A DNA stretch of 60,320 nucleotides from NCBI GenBank assembly GCA_017541265.1, contig JAFXZK010000084.1, forward strand, positions 68,217 to 128,536, read 5' to 3'. A model generated the notes under the pieces. The model did no database searches. It was not told the DNA's origin and saw nothing but the letters and a program-made list of their open reading frames with translations. Numbering within the stretch: position 1 is the first letter of the stretch; the number at the start of each line of letters is the position of its first letter. The position numbers and the translations under genes are program-made. Below are positions 31,402-39,365 of this stretch, piece by piece. The DNA comes from Bacteroidaceae bacterium. Its GTDB lineage: Bacteria; Bacteroidota; Bacteroidia; Bacteroidales; Bacteroidaceae.

Positions 31402-32925
31402 TTAGCGGCGTGTCTTGCGTGTGCTGAGTGTCTGTCCGGTGGAAGTGCCCTTTGAGCTTTTCTTGCCTCCTTTGGCGGAGCTGCCGCTAACTTTATTGCT
31501 GCCAGATTTGTCGTTGACCATTGTGCGGACGCAGCGGAAGCCGACGAAGCTGCGTGGCTGGTTCTGGTATTCATAAGAGCGCCAGGCACTGCGTATCATG
31601 CTTTCGGGGTCTTTCCACGAGCCGCCCCTTACGGATTTCTTCTTCAGGCGGTATGGGTCTTCCTTGGCTGCGTTATATGAGAGTTCGGGGTTCATGTCGG
31701 CCATGCTCTCCACGCCGGCTTCGGTATAGACGGTGCTTGTCCACTCTGCCACGTTGCCAGCCATGTCGTAGAGGCCGTTGCTGTTAGCACTGAAGATGCC
31801 GCACTTGCAGGTGATGAGTGAACCGTCTTTTGTGTAGTTGCCCCGGTCTGGCTTGAAGTTGGCATAGAAGCAGCCTTTGTCGCTCTTGACATCAAGGCTT
31901 TCCCACGGGAAGGGATTGCCTTCCTTGCCTCGGGCTGCATATTCCCATTCCACTTCACTGGGCAGGCGGTAGCGCTGTATCTGCTTGGCATAGCCGCCGA
32001 TACCTCTCATCAGGAAATTGGTGCGCCAGGCACAGAAGGCATTGGCCTGTTCCCAAGTCACACCCACAACAGGATAGTCGTCGAAGGCAGGGTTGGAGAA
32101 ATAAAGCTTCATGTACCGTTCGTTGTCGGCATTGCGGAAGTCGTTCACCCAGCAAGTCGTGTCGGGATATATATTGACAATGTATGTGTTGAGGAAGTCC
32201 CACGGGCCTGACAAGGGACGGGTGATGGTCTGTCGCTGGATTTTGCCGTCGTCGTCAATCCAGGCGGTGTCCTTGCTGATGATCACCTGCTCATTGCTAA
32301 TGGCGTGGTCTGTGTTGAGGTCACGCTCCTCGGGGTTGAGACGGTACTTGCGCTGCGCTGCGGTTACATAGTCGTAGATTTCGTAGCGATAGTTCATCTG
32401 GCTGGCATCGAGCATCTTTGTGCCATCGATGGGATGGATGATATAGACGCTTTGGATGGCACGGTCCTCATCCTCGTTTGCTTTGCGCCAGGGGATGTTC
32501 TTGCTCCAGTCGAGATGAGGCGTGATGGGGTTGCCCTCCTTGTCCTCTTCGATTTTGTACGTTTCGTCGCCACCGTATGCGGGGTCAGCGAGTCGTTCGC
32601 GGATAATGCTGTCGCGCACCCAGTTGACGAACTGGCGGTACTTGGCATTGCTTATCTCATGCTGGTCCATCCAGAATCCGTCCACACTGATGTCGCGCAA
32701 AGGGAACTCGGTGCCCCAGAGCGTGTCGTTCTTCTCAAGGCCGATCTTGAGAGAGCCTTTGTGTATGGGCACCATGCCAAAGGGGGTAGGCTCCGAGAAG
32801 GAGGAGCCTTTGACGCCAGTCAGTTCGCCTCCCGTGGCATTTGCCGAGGATCTGCCACCAAAACAGGAGGCTAAAATCATGCAGCTGATGGCTGCACCTG
32901 CTAAAAGCAGACTTTTTGTCTTCAT
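31402..32925 (-). CDS. gldK: T9SS lipoprotein GldK/PorK
   Basis: A 507-residue lipoprotein: lipobox LASC in MILASCFGG. The body is a formylglycine-generating-enzyme-like (sulfatase-modifying factor) fold with VPIHKGSLKIG, DGFWMDQHEISNAKYRQF, PVVGVTWEQANAFCAWR, RLPSEVEWEYAARG, DMAGNVAEWTSTVY and RGGSWKDP, SFVGFRCVR. In GldK/PorK this fold is structural rather than catalytic, forming outer-membrane-associated rings with GldN. It sits between porP and gldL, and 75 bp before it is a tract of CTTATAGGA repeats. Confidence 0.95.
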   Translation of the reverse strand: MKTKSLLLAGAAISCMILASCFGGRSSANATGGELTGVKGSSFSEPTPFGMVPIHKGSLKIGLEKNDTLWGTEFPLRDISVDGFWMDQHEISNAKYRQFVNWVRDSIIRERLADPAYGGDETYKIEEDKEGNPITPHLDWSKNIPWRKANEDEDRAIQSVYIIHPIDGTKMLDASQMNYRYEIYDYVTAAQRKYRLNPEERDLNTDHAISNEQVIISKDTAWIDDDGKIQRQTITRPLSGPWDFLNTYIVNIYPDTTCWVNDFRNADNERYMKLYFSNPAFDDYPVVGVTWEQANAFCAWRTNFLMRGIGGYAKQIQRYRLPSEVEWEYAARGKEGNPFPWESLDVKSDKGCFYANFKPDRGNYTKDGSLITCKCGIFSANSNGLYDMAGNVAEWTSTVYTEAGVESMADMNPELSYNAAKEDPYRLKKKSVRGGSWKDPESMIRSAWRSYEYQNQPRSFVGFRCVRTMVNDKSGSNKVSGSSAKGGKKSSKGTSTGQTLSTRKTRR

Positions 32926-33000
32926 ATTAAATTTTTATTTTGGGTCTTATAGGTCTTATGAGTGTATAGGACTTATAGGACTTATAGGTCTGTGTTTTCT

Positions 33001-33939
33001 CTATAGCAGCCGGACAGCCTTGTGGAGGTTCTTTCCCTTTTTGGAGAAGTCCAGGTCGTGCTGGTAGCCGATGAGTATCTCGTGTGTTCCGTTGAGTGCA
33101 CCCACACCGCCTGTATAGACTTCGTACGAGTAGCCGATGTTGATGCCGTGGAAGTCGAATCCCAAGAGCAATCCGACACTGATGGTGGGGCTGTACATCA
33201 GACCACCGTAGAGCTTGTGTTTCTCGCCGTCGTACATGAGGCGTGCGTTGATGTCGCCTCGCCAGAACAGGAGGTCGGAGCGCACCATGGCATCCATTGC
33301 CAGTTTGTAGCGGGGATGCCGGAACACAAGGTTATATCCGCCTTGCACATAGAACGTCGGCTCAACTGTCACTTCGCGTGTCTTGTCGTCGCCCAGCTTG
33401 ACTGTGGGGCCAAGCAGGTGAACGGCACTGATGCCAACGTACCAGAGTTTCTTGTAGGTGTAGCGCAAGCCAAGGTCGAGGTCGAAGGCGTTGCCTTTGA
33501 CGTCGTTCTGCACGAAGGCCGGGTCGTTTTTGTCGACATAGTCGAGCTTGGAGCCGTTGAGTCCAACCATGAGTAGCGCCGGACGAACGCCGATACTGAT
33601 GCGACCTTTCAGGAACTTCTGGTGGAAGGCATATTGGAGCTGAATCTTCTTGTTGCTGAAGGCTCCGATGGCGTCGTTGAGGAAAGCCGCACCCACGCCG
33701 TGCTTCGGCCCGATGAACCAGAGCGGCATGTCGGCATTGATAACCATTGTCTTCGGCGCTCCCTCGTATCCGACCATCTGCATGCTGTAGACACCCTGTA
33801 CATTCAATTTGCTGTCCAGCCCTGCCGCTGCAGGGTTGTAGTAAGACTGCAGCGCCCAGGTATTGGTAAACGCTGCATCAAACTGTGCCCTTGCTCCAAG
33901 GGACACAATGAGCATACCTGTCCAGAGCAGTCTTTTCAT
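33001..33939 (-). CDS. porP: PorP/SprF-family T9SS outer-membrane protein
   Basis: A 312-residue protein with a signal peptide (MKRLLWTGMLIVSLGARA) and alternating beta-strand character, typical of PorP/SprF: FTNTWALQSYYNPAAAG near the N-terminus, YAFHQKFLKGRISIGVRPALL, and GINIGYSYEVYTGGVGALNGTHEILIGYQ at the end. PorP/SprF is an outer-membrane partner of the T9SS and precedes gldK in most genomes. The ATG at 33939 begins the signal peptide; the longer frame adds 32 residues without membrane character. The gap to gldK is 75 bp. Confidence 0.92.
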   Translation of the reverse strand: MKRLLWTGMLIVSLGARAQFDAAFTNTWALQSYYNPAAAGLDSKLNVQGVYSMQMVGYEGAPKTMVINADMPLWFIGPKHGVGAAFLNDAIGAFSNKKIQLQYAFHQKFLKGRISIGVRPALLMVGLNGSKLDYVDKNDPAFVQNDVKGNAFDLDLGLRYTYKKLWYVGISAVHLLGPTVKLGDDKTREVTVEPTFYVQGGYNLVFRHPRYKLAMDAMVRSDLLFWRGDINARLMYDGEKHKLYGGLMYSPTISVGLLLGFDFHGINIGYSYEVYTGGVGALNGTHEILIGYQHDLDFSKKGKNLHKAVRLL

Positions 33940-34010
33940 CCTGTCTATAATAACGATGCTAAGTGCCAATTTATTGTGTCTGCCGACACATAATTTTATA
34001 CAAAGTCTTC

Positions 34011-34703
34011 CTATGGCTTGCGGAAGTCTTCCCAACCGTCAATGTCTTCGAGGAAAGTGCCGTCATGTTCTGGTGCCACTTTCAGGAATTCTTCTTTGCT
34101 GACTTCGACCAAAGAAGAGTCGTTCTGCAGCAAATACCGAGTGCCGTCGGAAACCATGGCGTTGTCCTGAATGGCGAAAGTCTCGAGAATGGCTCCGGAG
34201 GCAATAACCTGGCTGTCTTTCAGCTTGATGAACTCAGAAATGGAGGCACCATTGTGGCCTGTGCCGTTTCGCAGGATGATGCCGTTCTGCGTAATGGCCA
34301 ACCCCATCTTTATGTTGTCAACGAAGGTGAGCAGTTGTAGCGAATCCTTGTTGAAGGTGAAGATGGCAGCGTAAGGCTGTTCGCCGCGCAGCAGGATTTC
34401 GGGCTTGCCGTCCTTGTCCAAGTCTGTAGATAAAAAGAGGACGGGAGTGTGTTGCTTGTAGTCAAGTGCTTCCTTCCTGCGTGTCTCAACGACACCTATT
34501 TGTTTCCAAGCCGTATAAAGCAGTTCCTTGGAACAAGGCAGCGGTAACTTTGTAAGCTCTGTGTACTCCGGGACTTCTTCGGTCATGATGTTTGCCTCGG
34601 TGTCGTTTTCGCTCTTTTGGCTGTCATTTGTTTCAGAAGAGCTGCATCCTGCCAGAAAAAGAGTTGCGGATGCCAGAAATATGGTTGAAAGATTTAGTTT
34701 CAT
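34011..34703 (-). CDS. Uncharacterised lipoprotein at the head of the T9SS operon
   Basis: A 230-residue protein starting MKLNLSTIFLASATLFLAGC, a lipoprotein signal with lipobox LAGC. After a Ser/Asp/Glu-rich linker comes a segment with LFLSTDLDKDGKPEILLRGEQPYAAIFTFNKD, which resembles an FG-GAP/VCBS-like Ca-binding repeat (DLDKDGKPE). I do not recognise a named family. A strong promoter at 34738-34769 precedes it, and it stops 71 bp before porP without an obvious terminator, so it is probably the first gene of the T9SS transcript. The upstream start at 34730 lies at the predicted transcript start and is disfavoured. Confidence 0.7.
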   Translation of the reverse strand: MKLNLSTIFLASATLFLAGCSSSETNDSQKSENDTEANIMTEEVPEYTELTKLPLPCSKELLYTAWKQIGVVETRRKEALDYKQHTPVLFLSTDLDKDGKPEILLRGEQPYAAIFTFNKDSLQLLTFVDNIKMGLAITQNGIILRNGTGHNGASISEFIKLKDSQVIASGAILETFAIQDNAMVSDGTRYLLQNDSSLVEVSKEEFLKVAPEHDGTFLEDIDGWEDFRKP

Positions 34704-34737
34704 GTTAGGTTTGCTTTGTTTTTGCTTCATCGGAAGG

Positions 34738-34769
34738 CAAAATTACAACATCTTTTATTTATGACCAAA
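34738..34769 (-). promoter_or_regulatory. Promoter of the lipoprotein-T9SS operon
   Basis: Minus-strand TTTG (34766-34769), 20-bp spacer, TAATTTTG (34738-34745). This is the only strong promoter seen upstream of the six-gene run down to 27783. Confidence 0.7.
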
Positions 34770-34850
34770 GAATACGAGGTTTTTTTTGCCACACAGCCCT
34801 ATTAAATAAGAAAAATGGTGCAAAATGTGCTCACTTTCGGCTTTTTTAGC

Positions 34851-34858
34851 TATCTTTG
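34851..34858 (+). promoter_or_regulatory. -7 box upstream of glyS
   Basis: TATCTTTG gives a 5' untranslated region of about 240 nt containing a short ORF and repeat array F before glyS. Confidence 0.55.
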
Positions 34859-34889
34859 CAGCCAAATTTACTGACATATATAGCAAGAA

Positions 34890-35012
34890 ATGTCTATCCG
34901 CAAAGACACCACCAAGACGAAGCGCAGAAAGCTCCTGATTTTCAGGATGCTGCCAGGTGTCCCAAAAAGTCCCTGTACTTATGGCGATAAGTACACGCTT
35001 TTGTGGCAATAA
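34890..35012 (+). CDS. Possible 40-aa basic small protein in the glyS leader
   Basis: ATG at 34890, 31 bp after the TATCTTTG box, opens a 40-residue frame beginning MSIRKDTTKTKRRKLLIF. The last dozen residues are encoded by the 22-bp repeat array, which also supplies the TAA stop. It could be a real small protein, a leader ORF acting on glyS, or a chance frame. No family is recognised. Confidence 0.25.
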   Translation: MSIRKDTTKTKRRKLLIFRMLPGVPKSPCTYGDKYTLLWQ

Positions 35013-35070
35013 GTACACGTTCTTATGGTGATAAGTACACGGACTTATGGCGATAAGTACACGCACTTAA
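34966..35070. repeat. 22-bp-period palindromic array F in the glyS 5' region
   Basis: Five units GATAAGTACACGxxCTTATGGC, same family as array B. Dyads GTACTTATggcgATAAGTAC occur at unit junctions. There is no T-run, so unlike array B it need not terminate transcription before glyS. Confidence 0.85.
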
Positions 35071-35108
35071 AATAAACACATAATGTTATTATAATAAAGA
35101 TATAAGAA

Positions 35109-36662
35109 ATGGCACAGCAAGAAGATGTTTTCAAAAAGATAGTGTCGCACTGCAAAGAGTACGGCTTCGTGTTTCCCTCAAGTGATATCTACGACGGGCT
35201 TGGCGCTGTCTATGACTATGGGCAGAACGGTGTTGAGCTGAAGAACAATATAAAGCAATACTGGTGGCAGTCGATGGTGCTCCTGCATGAGAACATCGTG
35301 GGCATTGATGCTGCTATCTTCATGCACCCGACGACCTGGAAGGCCAGCGGACATGTGGACGCCTTCAACGACCCCCTTATCGACAACCGCGACTCGAAGA
35401 AGCGCTACCGCGCCGACGTGCTCATCGAAGAGCAAATGGCAAAGTACGAAGACAAGATTCAGAAGGAGATAGAGAAGGCACAGAAGCGCTTTGGCGATGC
35501 CTTCGACGAGGCTCAGTTCCGCGCCACGAACCAGCGTGTCCTCGAGAACCAGGCAAAATACGACAACCTGCACCACCGCTACCAGGAGGTGATGAACGCC
35601 CCTGGTGGCATTGACCTCGAGGGCATGAAGCAGATTATCCTCGACGAAGAGATTGTCTGCCCCATCAGCGGAACCCGCAACTGGACGGATGTGCGCCAGT
35701 TCAACCTCATGTTCAAGACCGAGATGGGCAGCACCGCCGACGGCGCAAGTACCATCTATCTGCGTCCTGAAACGGCTCAGGGCATCTTCGTCAACTATCT
35801 TAATGTCCAGAAGACAGGCCGCATGAAGCTTCCCTTCGGCATCGCACAGATAGGCAAGGCGTTCCGCAACGAGATTGTCGCACGCCAGTTCATCTTCCGT
35901 ATGCGTGAGTTCGAGCAGATGGAGATGCAGTTCTTCATCCAGCCCGGCACGGAGCTTGACTGGTTCGAGAAATGGAAGCAGTTCCGTATGAAGTGGCACC
36001 AGAACCTTGGCTTCGGTGCAGAGAACTACCGCTTCCACGACCATGACAAGCTTGCCCACTATGCCAACGCCGCTACGGACATCGAGTTCCACATGCCGTT
36101 CGGCTTCAAGGAAGTGGAAGGCATACACAGCCGCACGAACTTCGACCTCTCCCAGCACGCCAAGTACAGCGGCAAGAAGATAGAATACTTCGACCCCGAG
36201 ACCAACGAAAGCTACACGCCGTATGTCATCGAGACCTCCATAGGCGTTGACCGCATGTTCCTCTCCATCATGTGCCACAGCTATGAGGAGCAGTTGCTGC
36301 CCGACGGACAGACGCGCACCGTGCTGCACCTGCCCGCAGCCCTCGCCCCTGTCAAGCTTGCCGTCTTCCCGCTCACCAAGAAGGACGGAATGCCCGAGAA
36401 GGCACAGGAAATCATCAACGAGCTGCGCTTCCATTTCAACTGCAAGTACGAGGAGAAGGACCAGATAGGCAAACGCTACCGCCGCATGGACGCCATCGGA
36501 TGCCCCTACTGCGTCACCGTCGACCAGCAGACGATGGAGGACAACACCGTCACTCTGCGCGACCGCGACACAATGGAGCAGAGGCGCGTGGCCATCAGTG
36601 ACCTTCGCAGCATCATCGAGGACGAGGTGAGCATCACCTCACTCCTCAAGAAACTTCTTTGA
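35109..36662 (+). CDS. glyS: Glycyl-tRNA synthetase, dimeric class II type
   Basis: A 517-residue enzyme that charges tRNA-Gly. It is the single-chain alpha2 type: the N-terminal FKKIVSHCKEYGFVFPSSDIYDGLGAVYDYG, TSA-like TMFKTEMG..YLRPETAQGIFVNY, motif 2 FGIAQIGKAFRNEIVARQFIFRMREFEQMEMQFF, and motif 3 IGVDRMFL; the anticodon domain begins near LAPVKLAVFPLTKK. Length matches the family in Bacteroidetes. It is followed after 6 bp by an FKBP-like lipoprotein gene. Confidence 0.97.
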   Translation: MAQQEDVFKKIVSHCKEYGFVFPSSDIYDGLGAVYDYGQNGVELKNNIKQYWWQSMVLLHENIVGIDAAIFMHPTTWKASGHVDAFNDPLIDNRDSKKRYRADVLIEEQMAKYEDKIQKEIEKAQKRFGDAFDEAQFRATNQRVLENQAKYDNLHHRYQEVMNAPGGIDLEGMKQIILDEEIVCPISGTRNWTDVRQFNLMFKTEMGSTADGASTIYLRPETAQGIFVNYLNVQKTGRMKLPFGIAQIGKAFRNEIVARQFIFRMREFEQMEMQFFIQPGTELDWFEKWKQFRMKWHQNLGFGAENYRFHDHDKLAHYANAATDIEFHMPFGFKEVEGIHSRTNFDLSQHAKYSGKKIEYFDPETNESYTPYVIETSIGVDRMFLSIMCHSYEEQLLPDGQTRTVLHLPAALAPVKLAVFPLTKKDGMPEKAQEIINELRFHFNCKYEEKDQIGKRYRRMDAIGCPYCVTVDQQTMEDNTVTLRDRDTMEQRRVAISDLRSIIEDEVSITSLLKKLL

Positions 36663-36668
36663 TAAAAG

Positions 36669-37346
36669 ATGAACTATAGGTTGAAAACGAAAGTAATTCT
36701 TTTATTCTCGTTGCTGTTACTTGCCTCCTGCAAGAACAGCGACGAGACTTACGATGCACGTCATGACTGGCCGGCACGCAATGCCCAGTGGTTTGCCGAG
36801 GTTTACGATATGGCTCAGGCAGAAATCGCTGCTGCCAAGGCACAGTACCCAAACGACAACGAATGGGAAGATCACTGTGACTGGCGTGTCTATCGGACGC
36901 TTCTCAAGAGCCAGGACATCCAAGGTCCTGCCACCGACTATATTGTCTGTAAGATAAACGAAAGTGGCAAGGACAAATACCCTGGAGAAGATTTGTGGAG
37001 TCCTGCCTATACCGACAGCGTCCGCCTGTACTATCGAGGCTGGCTCATGGATGACAATTACCCGGTAAGCAAGACCAATCTCACAGTCTTCAGCCAGTCT
37101 TATTACGGAGAATTTGACGAGAAGACGGCAGCACCTATCGCAATGCCTGTCCTCAGCACAGTGGAAGGCTTTATGACGGCCGTCCAGTATATGGTCAAGG
37201 GCGATGACTGGGATGTCTATATCCCGCAGCAATTGGCCTACAAAGGAAGTTCTTCCGATGCTGTTCCTGCCTATAGCACACTGCTCTACCATTTACGGGT
37301 AGAACTTGTGCACAAGAGTGGCACCGGCATCTCTGAATGGCGATAA
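36669..37346 (+). CDS. FKBP-type peptidyl-prolyl isomerase-like lipoprotein
   Basis: A 225-residue lipoprotein (lipobox LASC at residues about 18-21). The C-terminal half has the FKBP outline: DSVRLYYRGWLMD, VEGFMTAVQYMVKGDDWDVYIPQQLAY, and LLYHLRVELV, with the family's hydrophobic pocket Trp replaced in this degenerate version. Lipoproteins of this type are presumed periplasmic or outer-membrane folding helpers. It starts 6 bp after glyS and probably shares its transcript, a pairing I associate with Bacteroidales. It converges with the tyrA-like gene 3 bp away, leaving no room for a terminator between them. Confidence 0.8.
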   Translation: MNYRLKTKVILLFSLLLLASCKNSDETYDARHDWPARNAQWFAEVYDMAQAEIAAAKAQYPNDNEWEDHCDWRVYRTLLKSQDIQGPATDYIVCKINESGKDKYPGEDLWSPAYTDSVRLYYRGWLMDDNYPVSKTNLTVFSQSYYGEFDEKTAAPIAMPVLSTVEGFMTAVQYMVKGDDWDVYIPQQLAYKGSSSDAVPAYSTLLYHLRVELVHKSGTGISEWR

Positions 37347-37349
37347 AGC

Positions 37350-38123
37350 CTAACGTATGTTGCCGCGAATCTTTGTGAGGTAGGCATTGAGTGCCTCCTC
37401 GTCGCGGTTGTCAATAATCTGTATCAGTTCTTTCAGTTCGGAACGAATGCCTTCGACGTGCGCCTTGGTGCGTGGGTTGAAGAGTATCTCGCGCAGCAGT
37501 GTGTCGTCCTCGCCCAAGACACCTTTCGCTATCTTCAGATGTCTTTTGAACGTCGTGCCTGGTGCGTCCTGATGCTTCATCACGGCAGAGAACACGAAGG
37601 TGCTGACGAAGGGCACCGACAGACTGTAGGCCATCGCTTCGTCGTGTTCGTCAAAGCAGTATTCGTGGACGTTCAGACCCAGCCGCCTGTATAGGTCAAG
37701 GAAGAAGATGCGCCCCATGTAGTCGCCTTCGTTGATGACGATGGCATTCTCCGAAGAGAGTGCGCCGAGGTTGGCAAACGTGGGGCCGAACATCGGGTGG
37801 GTCGAGACGTAGCGTAGGCCTGTCCCTTCGTAGAAGTCCTTCAGCCCTGTCTTGACCGAGGCAATGTCCGATATGATGCAATCCTTGGGCAGGCACGGGA
37901 TGACCTGCTGGAAGACATCGGTGGTGTACTTCAATGTCACGGCATTGATGACGAGTTCGGGCTTGAAGTCGCGTATCTCGTCGAGCGTCGTGAAGCGCTG
38001 TGTGTTGTAGAGGAAGCGCATACGGCGCGCGTCAATCTCATAGACGGCGCATTCGTGGTCGAAGGACAGGACGTCCGTAAAGAAGCTGCCCATCTTGCCT
38101 GCGCCAAGTATAAGAATCTTCAT
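37350..38123 (-). CDS. tyrA: Prephenate dehydrogenase-like protein
   Basis: A 257-residue protein with an N-terminal Rossmann motif MKILILGAGKMGSFFTDVL and TyrA-family blocks: VTLKYTTDVFQQVIPCLPKDCIISDIASVKTGLKDFY, YVSTHPMFGPTFANL (His in STHPMFGP is catalytic) and MAYSLSVPFVSTF. It oxidises prephenate to 4-hydroxyphenylpyruvate for tyrosine. The ATG at 38123 fits the nucleotide-binding strand; upstream residues come from repeats. It ends the aromatic operon. A G/C-rich REP-like element (38141-38174) separates it from the DAHP synthase. Confidence 0.9.
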   Translation of the reverse strand: MKILILGAGKMGSFFTDVLSFDHECAVYEIDARRMRFLYNTQRFTTLDEIRDFKPELVINAVTLKYTTDVFQQVIPCLPKDCIISDIASVKTGLKDFYEGTGLRYVSTHPMFGPTFANLGALSSENAIVINEGDYMGRIFFLDLYRRLGLNVHEYCFDEHDEAMAYSLSVPFVSTFVFSAVMKHQDAPGTTFKRHLKIAKGVLGEDDTLLREILFNPRTKAHVEGIRSELKELIQIIDNRDEEALNAYLTKIRGNIR

Positions 38124-38140
38124 GTTATTTGCTGTTTGAG

Positions 38141-38174
38141 GCACTCCCCCAAAGGGGGAGCGGGGAGGGGGCTT
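38141..38174. repeat. REP-like element between the DAHP synthase and tyrA genes
   Basis: GCACTCCCCCAAAGGGGGAGCGGGGAGGGGGCTT, identical in type to the arms in folK. It sits in the short intercistronic gap and overlaps the end of the upstream gene. Confidence 0.85.
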
Positions 38175-39238
38175 TATTTGTTAATTATCTCCATTTGCTG
38201 GCGTACGCTCTCTTCGTGGATGTTCTCGAAGATGTTCTTGATGCATATCCTGTCGATGCCAAGCAGGGAACCTTGTGCGCCGCGCTTGTCGAGAATCTCG
38301 CTGTAGCGGCGGGTCTGCAAGATGGTTATGCCATTGTCTTTCTTGTATTCTCCGATTTCGCGACATATCTTCATGCGCTTGGCAAGCAGGTCGATAAGGT
38401 CGTTGTCTATCTCATCTATTTCCTTGCGCAGGTCTTTGAGCGTGTCGGCGTGTTCTGCCGTGTCGCGGAAGATGAGGCGCGAAATGATGAAGTCCAGCAC
38501 ATCGGGTGTCACTTGCTGCGATGCGTCGCTCCAAGCATTGTCGGGGTTGCAGTGGCTCTCCACGATAAGTCCGTCGAAGCCGAGGTCCATTGCTTGTTGG
38601 CAAAGCGGAGCAATCAGGTCGCGCCGTCCGCTGATGTGGCTGGGGTCGCAAACGACAGGCAGCTGCGGCAGGCGACGCTTCAGCTCAATGGGAATCTGCC
38701 ACATCGGTTCGTTGCGGTACAGCTTTTTCTCGTAGCTGCTGAAGCCTCTGTGGATGGCTCCCAGCTTTCGTATGCCTGCGCCGTTGATGCGTTCCAGGGC
38801 ACCAATCCACAGCTCAAGGTCAGGATTGACAGGGTTCTTGACAAGCACCAGCGCATCGGTGCCTTTCAGAGCATTGGCAATGTCTTGCACGGCAAAAGGA
38901 TTGGCCGTGGTGCGTGCCCCTATCCAAAGGATGTCGATGCCATACTTGAGGGCCAGTTCCACATGCTTGGGCGTAGCCACTTCCGTAGCGACGAGCATCC
39001 CGGTCTCCTTCTTGACGTCCGCCATCCAGGGGAGGGCAGGCTCGCCATGTCCCTCGAAGCCTCCGGGCTTAGTGCGCGGCTTCCATACACCAGCGCGAAA
39101 GATGTGGCAGCCTTTACCTGCCAACTGCTTGGCAGTTGTCATCACTTGTTCTTCTGTCTCTGCGCTGCACGGACCGGCGATGATGAAGGCTCGCTCCTGG
39201 TCGCTTGGCAGATTGAGGGGGGTTAAGTCTAATTCCAT
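38174..39238 (-). CDS. Bifunctional DAHP synthase/chorismate mutase
   Basis: A 354-residue fusion. Residues 1-260 are a type I-beta DAHP synthase: FIIAGPCSAETEEQV, FRAGVWKPRTKPGGFEG, LWIGARTTANPFAVQ, CDPSHISGRRDLI and GLIVESHCNPDNAWSDASQQ. Residues about 265-354 are an AroQ chorismate mutase (LRKEIDEIDNDLIDLLAKRM, EYKKDNG, RRYSEILDKR). It joins the first step of the shikimate pathway with the branch point to prephenate, and the mutase domain may serve feedback inhibition. It lies within the attenuated aromatic operon. Confidence 0.95.
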   Translation of the reverse strand: MELDLTPLNLPSDQERAFIIAGPCSAETEEQVMTTAKQLAGKGCHIFRAGVWKPRTKPGGFEGHGEPALPWMADVKKETGMLVATEVATPKHVELALKYGIDILWIGARTTANPFAVQDIANALKGTDALVLVKNPVNPDLELWIGALERINGAGIRKLGAIHRGFSSYEKKLYRNEPMWQIPIELKRRLPQLPVVCDPSHISGRRDLIAPLCQQAMDLGFDGLIVESHCNPDNAWSDASQQVTPDVLDFIISRLIFRDTAEHADTLKDLRKEIDEIDNDLIDLLAKRMKICREIGEYKKDNGITILQTRRYSEILDKRGAQGSLLGIDRICIKNIFENIHEESVRQQMEIINK

Positions 39239-39254
39239 ATTGTTTGTCCTTTTT

Positions 39255-39365
39255 CTTTCTTCCTTTTTTCGTTATGACGTTATAACGGTATTTCGTTATG
39301 ACGACAATCATCGTTATTACGTTATAACGTCATTTCGTTATCACGGGCGTTCTTTCGTTATGACG
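39255..39365. repeat. CGTTATGACG/CGTTATAACG repeat tract
   Basis: At least seven CGTTAT cores in about 110 bp, many as CGTTATAACG palindromes, fill the gap between the aminotransferase and DAHP synthase genes and extend into the aminotransferase 3' end. Same family as 14326-14390 and 21866-21902. Confidence 0.75.

Noticed and set aside
31402-32925. GldK read as a sulfatase-modifying enzyme serving the sulfatase at 6089
   Set aside because: The fold is shared, but the position between porP and gldL and the lipobox identify GldK. The sulfatase is serine-type, which needs an anSME enzyme instead.
34755-35066. A 103-codon minus-strand ORF upstream of glyS
   Set aside because: Most of it is translated 22-bp repeats (YHHKNVYLLPQKRV and similar), so it is a repeat artefact.
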